DNA of 5,344 nucleotides from Pedosphaera sp. Its GTDB lineage: Bacteria > Verrucomicrobiota > Verrucomicrobiia > Limisphaerales > SXTU01. Shown here piece by piece: positions 1-5,344 of this stretch (position 1 is its first letter; every line of letters begins with the position of its first letter). The notes under the pieces were generated by a model, which worked only from the letters and a program-made list of their open reading frames with translations, was not told the DNA's origin and ran no database searches. The stretch is taken from contig SIBB01000264.1 in assembly GCA_009695395.1 (NCBI GenBank), positions 1 through 5,344 of the forward strand, written 5' to 3'. Both the position numbers and the translations under genes were made by a program.

Positions 1-867
1 CAGGAAGCCGAACAACGCCACCACCAGCCCCACGAGGGTGGCGAGCGTCGCGACCGCGCCGCTGATGTTCGCCGCCGCCGGCGACCACACGTAGATGATG
101 CCCAGCGCCGCGACGCAGCCGATGAGCACGCCGAGGAGGTCGGAGTTCGCCCAGTGCGAGGTGCCGCCCTTGGCCTTTTCGTCCTCCCACTTTTCCGACT
201 CCGGGACACAGAGACGGATGAAGAAGATGAGCAGCGCTGGGAACGCGCCGCTGATCATGAGGAAGCGCCATGCTGAGTTCGCCAGCAGTTTCGCAGTGGT
301 CGCATCCGAACAACCGATGGCCTTCAGCATTCCCTCCACGCCGCCGATGAAGCCCGCCAGGCCCATGCTCAGCAGGGCGACCATGAGAAAGCCCACGTTC
401 GCCGCTGCGCCGATGAGTCCGGCGATGAACGCGCGCGACTTGCCCGGCCAGACTTCGTTCACCAGTGCCACGCCGAGCGACCACTCGCCCCCCATGCCAA
501 GCGATGCGATGAAGCGCAGCACGGCGATGTGCCACGCCTCCGTCGCGAAGCCGCACAAGCCTGTGAAGATGGCGTAGGTGAAGATGCTCAACGACATCGC
601 GCGCACGCGGCCAATCTTGTCGCCCAGCCAGCCGAAGAGGACGCCGCCGGTGGCCGCGCCCACGAGGAAGACGGCGATGATAGCCCCGAACCATTTCGTC
701 GCGTCGTTCGGGTCTGCGGTCGCGCCGAGCAAGTCCTTGAGCGCCGGTTGGCCGATGAGTGGGAAGAGGCCCATCTCGAAGCCGTCGAACATCCACCCCA
801 GCAGGGCGGCGAGCAGGGTCATGTATTTGGTGCGTTGGCTGGGGGGCGGACGGTCGGTGGTGCTCAT
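1..867 (-). CDS. MFS transporter, N-terminal 289 residues (C-terminus outside window)
   Basis: An inner-membrane secondary carrier of the major facilitator superfamily, probably a proton-coupled symporter; the substrate cannot be told. The frame is open from ATG at 867-865 to the window edge, so no stop is visible. Residues 16-38 form TM1 with the DGFE motif (28-31), the counterpart of the DGFD seen in sugar and organic-acid carriers. The TM2-TM3 loop carries the MFS signature GWLGDKIGRVR (79-89). GMGGEWSLG (124-132) with E138, P141 and R145 matches the TM4-TM5 signature of metabolite:H+ symporter/sugar-porter-like families. TM5 is about 147-172. A loop of about 27 residues follows, then TM6 (200-220) and PESEKW (222-227), the usual post-TM6 PES motif. 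Two more hydrophobic segments lie at 243-261 and 268-289. Such proteins usually have 400-550 residues, so over half is visible. No Shine-Dalgarno-like sequence precedes the ATG. The gene diverges from the Dabb gene. The family is secure; the subfamily is not. Confidence 0.93.
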   Translation of the reverse strand, partial: MSTTDRPPPSQRTKYMTLLAALLGWMFDGFEMGLFPLIGQPALKDLLGATADPNDATKWFGAIIAVFLVGAATGGVLFGWLGDKIGRVRAMSLSIFTYAIFTGLCGFATEAWHIAVLRFIASLGMGGEWSLGVALVNEVWPGKSRAFIAGLIGAAANVGFLMVALLSMGLAGFIGGVEGMLKAIGCSDATTAKLLANSAWRFLMISGAFPALLIFFIRLCVPESEKWEDEKAKGGTSHWANSDLLGVLIGCVAALGIIYVWSPAAANISGAVATLATLVGLVVALFGFL

Positions 868-895
868 ACGTGGTCTTTGGGCTGCTGGCGTGGCA

Positions 896-924
896 TTGCT
901 AGAGACAAAGCGCGGAGGGGTCAA
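896..924 (-). promoter_or_regulatory. Candidate sigma70-type promoter for the MFS gene
   Basis: Read on the minus strand, TTGACC (924-919) matches five of six bases of the -35 consensus. It is followed by a 17-base spacer and TAGCAA (901-896), which matches the -10 consensus at only three of six positions. This would start transcription around 888-890, giving a leader of about 20 bases before the MFS ATG at 867. The spacing is ideal but the -10 box is weak, so this is a candidate only. No comparable plus-strand promoter for the Dabb gene was found. Confidence 0.3.
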
Positions 925-950
925 ACCATTTGGCCTGAAAACCATTTGCC
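923..950. repeat. Short direct repeat in the divergent promoter region
   Basis: AAACCATTTG occurs at 923-932 and again at 939-948, 16 bases apart. Both copies run on into a GCC (GGCC after the first, CC after the second). The pair lies between the divergent MFS and Dabb genes and touches the candidate -35 box, where a regulator could bind. It is only ten bases long, so chance is possible and no regulator family is suggested by the sequence. Confidence 0.35.
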
Positions 951-983
951 AGCCCTGCAACGTCCTCACTACGCTGCGCGCCT

Positions 984-1280
984 ATGTTTTCGCACGTCGT
1001 CATTTTCTGGACCAACCCCGCCAACCCGCAGGCCGCCGATGACCTCATCGCCGGAGGACAGAAGTATCTCGCGCCCATCCCCGGCGTCGTGCAATTCCAC
1101 ATCGGCAAGATGGTCGGCAGCCACCGCCCGGTGGTGGACCAGTCCTATCAGGTCGCCCTGAATCTCGTCTTCTCCAACAAACAGGCGCAGGACGATTATC
1201 AAGTGCATCCTGAGCACCTGAAGTTCGTGGACCAGTGCAAAGCGTATTGGATCAAAGTCACCGTTTACGACTTCGAGTAA
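984..1280 (+). CDS. Dabb (stress-responsive alpha/beta-barrel) domain protein
   Basis: A complete 98-residue protein made of a single Dabb domain, a ferredoxin-like fold that forms dimeric barrels. It opens with MFSHVVIFW, the typical first strand of the family with His4. An alpha helix follows (about 15-28), then PIPGVVQFHIGK (31-42). A central strand, YQVALNLVF (55-63), leads to the diagnostic HPEHLKFV (75-82), and the last strand is KVTVYDFE (91-98). The length is normal for stand-alone members. There is no signal peptide, so it is probably cytoplasmic. The family includes plant stress proteins and a few enzymes such as olivetolic acid cyclase, but most bacterial members have no known function and none can be assigned here. 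The ATG is the natural start because the family motif begins immediately; no Shine-Dalgarno sequence lies upstream. It ends 48 bases before the NIPSNAP gene and is probably co-transcribed with it. Confidence 0.9.
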   Translation: MFSHVVIFWTNPANPQAADDLIAGGQKYLAPIPGVVQFHIGKMVGSHRPVVDQSYQVALNLVFSNKQAQDDYQVHPEHLKFVDQCKAYWIKVTVYDFE

Positions 1281-1328
1281 GCCGGAGTATTCCTTGTCCC
1301 ACCGTTGTAACCATCGCCCACCACACAC

Positions 1329-2102
1329 ATGAAACTCATCCTCTCCCTCATCGCTCTGTTGCTCGCTTCCTCCGTCAGCAACGCCGCCCCCGACACCCGT
1401 TGCTTCGAGATGCGCGTCTATTACGCCGCCGAGGGCAAGCTCGACGCGCTCCACAAGCGCTTCCGCGACCACACCTGCAAGCTCTTCGAGAAACACGGCA
1501 TGACCAACCTCGGTTACTTCGTCCCCATCGGCGACAACCCCGAGCGCAAGCTGGTTTACTTCCTCGCCTACCCCAGCCTCGAAGCCCGCAACGCCTCGTG
1601 GAAGGCGTTCATGGCCGACCCCGACTGGAAGAAGGCTTATGCGGCTTCCGAAGTGGCGGGCAAACTCGTCGCGAAGGCCGACTCCGTCTATCTCAGCGCC
1701 ACGGACTACTCCCCGCTCGCGAAGGCTGAGAACATCGGCAACCGCGTCTTCGAGTTGCGCACCTACACCGCCGAGTCGGGCCGCCTGCCGAATCTCAACG
1801 CCCGTTTCCGCGACCACACGGTGAAGCTCTTCACCAAGCACGGCATCACGAACCTCCCCTACTGGACGCCGATGGCCGACCAGAAGGGCGCCGTCAACCC
1901 GCCCGTCGCCGACACGCTCCTGTATCTCCTCGCCCACGCGAGCCAGGACGCCGCGAAAGCCTCCTTCGGCAACTTCGGCAAAGACGCTGATTGGCAAGCT
2001 GCGCGCAAAGCCTCCGAGGAAAAAGCTGGCGGCTCGCTGACCACCAAGGGCGGCGTGAAGTCTGCCTTCCTCGTCCCCACGGACTACTCGTCGGTGAAGT
2101 AG
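1329..2102 (+). CDS. Secreted protein with two tandem NIPSNAP domains
   Basis: A 257-residue protein. Residues 1-19 form a classical Sec signal peptide: Lys2, a Leu/Ile-rich core, and an SNA site before Ala20, so the mature protein is exported to the periplasm or beyond. The rest is two copies of the NIPSNAP domain, at about 24-129 and 139-254. Each begins with FEMR or FELR followed by a Y-rich strand, carries RFRDHT (44-49 and 159-164), then KLF.KHG.TNL.Y (51-63 and 166-178), a D.DW motif (97-100 and 219-222), and closes with TDYS (125-128 and 251-254). Over the best 41-residue stretch (27-67 against 142-182) 24 residues are identical, showing internal duplication. NIPSNAP domains share the dimeric alpha/beta-barrel fold; the two copies could form a pseudo-dimeric barrel within one chain. 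Secreted NIPSNAP proteins are, from memory, common in Planctomycetes and Verrucomicrobia but of unknown function. The ATG at 1329 is set by the signal peptide; no Shine-Dalgarno sequence precedes it. Confidence 0.92.
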   Translation: MKLILSLIALLLASSVSNAAPDTRCFEMRVYYAAEGKLDALHKRFRDHTCKLFEKHGMTNLGYFVPIGDNPERKLVYFLAYPSLEARNASWKAFMADPDWKKAYAASEVAGKLVAKADSVYLSATDYSPLAKAENIGNRVFELRTYTAESGRLPNLNARFRDHTVKLFTKHGITNLPYWTPMADQKGAVNPPVADTLLYLLAHASQDAAKASFGNFGKDADWQAARKASEEKAGGSLTTKGGVKSAFLVPTDYSSVK

Positions 2103-2182
2103 CCCCCGTTCGAAACGCACCCCGACAAGGGCCTTCGTATTTCCACCCGCACCAACGGCGGCTGCAAGCCATCGGCAACGGG

Positions 2183-5100
2183 TCACTGATTCCGCAGCGA
2201 GTCCAGCAGCCGCCCGCGCAGTGACCACGCAGTGGCCAGCACGGTGAAGACCAGTCCGCTCACCAGCACGCCCGCGAGCGTGAGGCCGAGCGTGCCAAGC
2301 GGCAGCGCACCGCCGCCGGAGCGCAACGCAGGCAGCACGGCCACCGCCGCCGCGACCACGCCAGCACCGAGGCCCAGCAGCAGCAGACCCGCGTGCTCAC
2401 TCAGCACCAGCCATCGCAGCGACTTCGCGCGGAAGCCGACCGCCAGCAGCAGGGCGAGTTCGCCGCGCCGCTCCAGCACATTTCTCAAAACCACCACGCC
2501 CAAGCCCGCGCTGCCGAGCAGCAGGCCAAGCCCGCCGAGCACTTGGAACGTGCCGAGGTAGGTGTTCTGCACTGCGTTGAACTGGGCGAGTCGGCGCGTC
2601 GTGGGCGTCAGCTCCAAGCCGGCGTCGCGCAAGGCCTTCGTCAGCGAGGCGGACACGTCGCCGGTCCGCTCCGGCGGCGCGTCCACGAGGAAGAAACGGT
2701 AGCCCGCCTCGCCCGGATAGCGCGCGGTGAACTCGTCCTCGGCGATGATCAGGTTGCCTTGCAGGACGGAGCCGGCGAGCGACGCGACCAGCCGCACCTT
2801 GAACGGCTTCCCGCGCTCGTCCGTGAAGTCCAGCGTGTCGCCGAGCTTCTTGCCCAAGGCCCAGAGGATGGAGGCTTCATCGGCGATGGCGGGGATGAAG
2901 TCAGTTGAAGGGTTGAAAGGTTGAAGGGTTGAAGCGGAAGCCTCTTTAACTCTTAAACCCTTCAATTCTTCAACCTTCCTCTCTAACAACTCCCATCTCG
3001 CCGCCTTGTCCAATCCCTTCGCCACGCCGGCGAACTTGAAAGCCCCGCGTTGCGCTAGTAGCTCCGGCTTCACCCCGAGCAGCTTCGGCTTCTGCGCACG
3101 GTTCAGGTTCAAGCAACTCGCGTCATCCCCATCGCGCACACGGAAGGGCACCACGTTCACGTTCGTCATGCCCTTCGCATCGAGATTGAAGAACTCACGA
3201 CCCGCCGGGCTGTTCAAGTCCTGCACCACCGGCAGCGTGCTCTCACCCAGCAGCGCGAAGCCGCCCGTGCCCGACGCGCGCTTCGTCGCGTCCGCGTGCT
3301 CATCCAGCCGGAACGCGCCGATGCTCACGATGAGGAAGCTCCCGCACGCCAGCATCGCCACCGTCGCCAGCGACCGCCGCCGCCGCCGCGTCGCGTTGCG
3401 AATGCCCAGGCTCGAGAGCGTGAGATTCGCCGCTGCCTCGGACCGCTCCAGCTTGGAAAGAAATGCGGACGTGAACGCCATCGCCGCCCCCAGCAGTAGC
3501 GCCCCCGCTCCAAAGAAAATCCCCGCCGCCGCCGAATCCTGCTTCGCCCAAGCCCAGCCGATGAGTGCAAGTGCCGTGAGCAGGCAGACCGCGCCGATAA
3601 CGAGCCCGCGCATGCCTTTGACTGGAGCCGACGCGAGAGGCTCCTCTCCGCCCCCAGCGAGCAACTCCCTCGCCGGACGCTTCGCCTGTTTGCGCAGCGC
3701 CAGCCACAGCGTGAACACCGCCACCAGCACGCTCCCAACGATGCCGCCCACGAGCGTCGCTGGTTCAGCATGGAAGTTCAGGTCGCTCGTGCCCACGGCA
3801 TCGCGCCAGATGGTCGAGAGCGCGTGGAGCATCGCGCGTGCATACCAGACACCGCCCGCCGCCCCGAGCAGCGCCCCGAGCAGCGACAACCCCGCGCCCT
3901 CCAGCAGGAACAGCCGCCGCACCTGCTTGGGCGTGAACCCCAGCGCCAGCAACGTGCCCACCTCCGTCGCGCGCTGCTCGACGCCGAACTGAAACAGCAG
4001 CGACACCAGCACACACGCCGCGATGATGAGAAAGAAGCTGAACCCGATGAACAACCCGCCGAAGTCCTGCCCCTCGCTACTCGCCTTGATCGCCTGCTCG
4101 CGCACGGGTTGGAAGACGAGGCCGAAGTCGGCGGGCTTGAGCGCGGTGAGCAAAGACTTTTCCAATTGCGAATTGCGAATTGCGAATTGCGAATTGGTGC
4201 CGCCGGCCGCGAACGCGATTCCTGACGCCTGACTCCTGACTCCTGACTCCATCGGAAACCTCACCGCCGTCGTGTCGCCGAAGCGGTTGCCCCACATCTT
4301 CCGCCCCGCGCTCAGGCTCACGAAGGCTTTTGGCGTGCCGCGCCATTGCTTCCAATAAGGGTCGTCCACGAGCTTGCGGTGCTTCATCGGGAAGCCGGCG
4401 TCCCAGTCGCCGACGCGCTCGGCCTTCGCGATGCCGGGGAAGTCTGGCATCAACGTGCGGTCAGCCCACGGCATCTGCATCGGCACGATGGAGCGGACGC
4501 GGAAACGGTTCGTGGCCTCGGTGAGCGCCGCGCCGGAGTCGGGCAGGAAGTAGGACAGCTCCAGCTCGCCGCCGGGCTTGAGCTGCAACTGATCGGCTAG
4601 CCACTGGTTGATGACGACCTCGTCATCGCGCAAGTTCGTCGACACGAACGGCGCACCGGCGGCAGTGACCATCGGGTAGGCCGTGGCGTTGGTGCCCGCG
4701 CGCAGGAGCGTGGCGAGGTAGGTGAGGATGGGCTGCGCGTTGGTGTCCACCGCCAGCGCGGCGCGGACGGCGGGCGGATCGAGGAAGATGCGGTCGGTGC
4801 GGAGTTCGAGGGCGGGGGAGTTGGTGAGGGGGCGGAGGTCGAGTTGTGCATCCTGAAGGTTCCAGTTGGAGGGAAGAAGTTCGTTCGCAAACGGCGCTGC
4901 ATCCTTTTCCTGCAACTTCACGGGCGGAGACGAATCCTTGAGTTTGGCTGGCAGCTTCACGGACCTCGCCGTGGCCGAGAGATTCGCCCTGCCCGTGGCC
5001 ACCGCCCTTTCCTGAAGCAAGCCTAGCGGCACAAACGCGTTGAACGGCGCGACTTGGTTCGCCTGCAAACTGAAGCGCCCGAGCTGCTCATTGCTGACGA

Positions 5101-5344
5101 CCGCGTGGACGCGCAGCCGCAGCGCCACCGTCTGCCCGTCACGCGTGGTGAGCGCCACGTCTTGCGAGAGCGCGGAGACTTTGCTGACGCGCAGCAGCAC
5201 TTCATCGCCGGGCTTGGCGGCAAGCTGGTCGGCGAGCGGCTGGTTCAGCACCACGGAGTCCGGCGGGACGGCGGTGAAGGCCGGAGCTTTCGCGGCGAGC
5301 TTCCAGAAGTTCTCATCCACGCCGAGGACGTGGACGCGGTTCGC
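2183..5344 (-). CDS. Large ABC-transporter permease with two FtsX modules (N-terminus outside window)
   Basis: The frame is open from the TGA at 2185-2183 to the right edge: 1,053 residues, numbered here from the edge. The GTG at 5320-5318 is internal, because the upstream codons read NRVHVLG and continue directly into VDENFW, a MacB-like periplasmic start. The first transmembrane helix and true start are therefore missing. Order: extracytoplasmic domain 1 (1 to about 428); TM helices at about 430-453, 478-505 and 529-551, forming FtsX module 1; TMs at about 580-600, 606-629 and 656-678, preceded by five Arg at 653-657; extracytoplasmic domain 2 (about 679-930); TMs at about 933-956, 979-1007 and 1021-1045, forming FtsX module 2. 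The cytoplasmic signature, an EQR or ERR followed by E...L.A.GF and a later E, appears at 456-482 and 958-984. By family, it should transport or extract lipids, lipoproteins or similar envelope substrates using a separate ATPase. No ATPase lies downstream, so it may be encoded beyond 5344. Two low-complexity repeat inserts (about 366-394 and 789-815) are unusual. Confidence 0.95.
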   Translation of the reverse strand, partial: ANRVHVLGVDENFWKLAAKAPAFTAVPPDSVVLNQPLADQLAAKPGDEVLLRVSKVSALSQDVALTTRDGQTVALRLRVHAVVSNEQLGRFSLQANQVAPFNAFVPLGLLQERAVATGRANLSATARSVKLPAKLKDSSPPVKLQEKDAAPFANELLPSNWNLQDAQLDLRPLTNSPALELRTDRIFLDPPAVRAALAVDTNAQPILTYLATLLRAGTNATAYPMVTAAGAPFVSTNLRDDEVVINQWLADQLQLKPGGELELSYFLPDSGAALTEATNRFRVRSIVPMQMPWADRTLMPDFPGIAKAERVGDWDAGFPMKHRKLVDDPYWKQWRGTPKAFVSLSAGRKMWGNRFGDTTAVRFPMESGVRSQASGIAFAAGGTNSQFAIRNSQLEKSLLTALKPADFGLVFQPVREQAIKASSEGQDFGGLFIGFSFFLIIAACVLVSLLFQFGVEQRATEVGTLLALGFTPKQVRRLFLLEGAGLSLLGALLGAAGGVWYARAMLHALSTIWRDAVGTSDLNFHAEPATLVGGIVGSVLVAVFTLWLALRKQAKRPARELLAGGGEEPLASAPVKGMRGLVIGAVCLLTALALIGWAWAKQDSAAAGIFFGAGALLLGAAMAFTSAFLSKLERSEAAANLTLSSLGIRNATRRRRRSLATVAMLACGSFLIVSIGAFRLDEHADATKRASGTGGFALLGESTLPVVQDLNSPAGREFFNLDAKGMTNVNVVPFRVRDGDDASCLNLNRAQKPKLLGVKPELLAQRGAFKFAGVAKGLDKAARWELLERKVEELKGLRVKEASASTLQPFNPSTDFIPAIADEASILWALGKKLGDTLDFTDERGKPFKVRLVASLAGSVLQGNLIIAEDEFTARYPGEAGYRFFLVDAPPERTGDVSASLTKALRDAGLELTPTTRRLAQFNAVQNTYLGTFQVLGGLGLLLGSAGLGVVVLRNVLERRGELALLLAVGFRAKSLRWLVLSEHAGLLLLGLGAGVVAAAVAVLPALRSGGGALPLGTLGLTLAGVLVSGLVFTVLATAWSLRGRLLDSLRNQ
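2904..2935. repeat. 8-base tandem repeat, four copies, in frame in the permease gene
   Basis: Four consecutive octamers read GTTGAAGG, GTTGAAAG, GTTGAAGG, GTTGAAGC on the plus strand. On the coding (minus) strand they give STLQPFNPST, residues about 804-814 of the visible permease, in extracytoplasmic domain 2. Three units make 24 bases, so the repeat cycles through all three frames. None of the sense frames has a stop, whereas the plus-strand reading meets TGA. Confidence 0.9.
2919..2975. repeat. Imperfect inverted repeat around the octamer array
   Basis: The left arm at 2919-2934 (GGTTGAAGGGTTGAAG) and the right arm at 2960-2975 (CTTCAATTCTTCAACC) are reverse complements at 14 of 16 positions, separated by 25 bases. 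The right arm looks like a degraded copy of the octamer array in opposite orientation. Together they could form a hairpin in DNA or in the permease mRNA. The stretch is AT-richer than the surrounding gene and encodes a charged, low-complexity segment (about residues 789-815). Confidence 0.75.
3374..3388. repeat. (CCG)5 trinucleotide run encoding five arginines
   Basis: Five consecutive CCG triplets on the plus strand are read as CGG codons on the minus strand, giving Arg653-657 of the visible permease just before its sixth visible transmembrane helix. This fits the positive-inside rule for a cytoplasmic loop. The run is probably functional charge plus codon bias and not a mobile repeat. Confidence 0.8.
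4164..4196. repeat. 7-base tandem repeat AATTGCG, 4.7 perfect copies, in frame in the permease gene
   Basis: AATTGCG occurs four times without mismatch (4164-4191) followed by AATTG (4192-4196). On the coding strand it gives NSQFAIRNSQL, residues 384-394 of the visible permease, a peptide with seven-residue period. Three units equal 21 bases, so the array runs through every frame without a stop. It lies in extracytoplasmic domain 1, about 35 residues before the first visible transmembrane helix. Confidence 0.95.
4221..4250. repeat. 7-base tandem repeat CCTGACT, 4.3 copies, in frame in the permease gene
   Basis: The units are CCTGACG (4221-4227) and three perfect CCTGACT (4228-4248), followed by CC. 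On the coding strand this gives ESGVRSQASG, residues 366-375 of the visible permease. Only 24 bases separate it from the AATTGCG array, yet the two units are unrelated. The coding strand has no stop in any frame of the repeat, while the plus strand would read TGA. Confidence 0.95.

Noticed and set aside
95..1042. Overlapping plus-strand open frames opposite the MFS gene
   Set aside because: The minus-strand frame has the full set of MFS motifs; these frames are low-complexity shadows.
2103..2182. Terminator between the convergent NIPSNAP and permease genes
   Set aside because: Only a four-base-pair stem (GGCT/AGCC near 2160-2170) without a T-run was seen; too weak to call.
969..2228. 419-residue minus-strand open frame opposite the Dabb and NIPSNAP genes
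   Set aside because: It lies antisense to two well-recognised genes, has no recognisable domain, and is explained by GC-rich codon bias.
2904..2980. Gene-breaking frameshift or pseudogene at the repeat insert
   Set aside because: The permease frame is continuous through all three arrays and FtsX motifs are intact on both sides.
3006..3992. 328-residue plus-strand open frame opposite the permease
   Set aside because: Ser/Ala/Pro/Arg-rich composition typical of an antisense shadow; the minus-strand frame has clear FtsX helices and motifs.
4164..4250. CRISPR-like array
   Set aside because: The units are 7 bases with no spacers and lie in frame within a gene; these are simple tandem repeats.
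5318..5320. GTG as start codon of the permease
   Set aside because: The frame stays open to the window edge and the upstream residues NRVHVLG fit the MacB-like periplasmic domain; a start here would leave out the N-terminal membrane helix.

Overview
The window is GC-rich bacterial chromosomal DNA with four protein-coding genes, two of them cut by the window edges. Gene content points to the Verrucomicrobia/Planctomycetes side of the PVC superphylum: a Dabb protein, a secreted double-NIPSNAP protein, a roughly 1,100-residue FtsX-type permease, and an MFS carrier with a long TM5-TM6 loop. This assignment is inference from family habits and codon use; there is no marker gene. No RNA genes, CRISPR array or transposase were seen.

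Layout. Positions 1-867 (minus) hold the first 289 residues of an MFS transporter whose C-terminus lies left of the window. Positions 868-983 are a divergent intergenic region with a short direct repeat and one candidate minus-strand promoter. Positions 984-1280 (plus) encode a 98-residue Dabb protein. After a 48-base gap, 1329-2102 (plus) encodes a secreted protein with two NIPSNAP domains. An 80-base convergent gap follows. From 2183 to the right edge (minus) lies a very large ABC-transporter permease with two FtsX modules; its N-terminus is beyond 5344.

How the genes may relate. The Dabb and NIPSNAP genes are probably co-transcribed, and both belong to the dimeric alpha/beta-barrel (ferredoxin-like) superfamily, one apparently cytoplasmic and one exported. 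Their substrates cannot be read from the sequence. The permease probably works with an ATP-binding protein encoded beyond the right edge, moving lipids, lipoproteins or other envelope substrates as LolCDE/MacB-type systems do.

The most unusual structure is inside the permease gene. Three short tandem repeats, two of 7-base and one of 8-base period, sit in frame within two AT-richer, low-complexity stretches. Both stretches encode extracytoplasmic parts of the protein and look like repeat elements that entered the gene without breaking it. I see no convincing new multi-gene system here.
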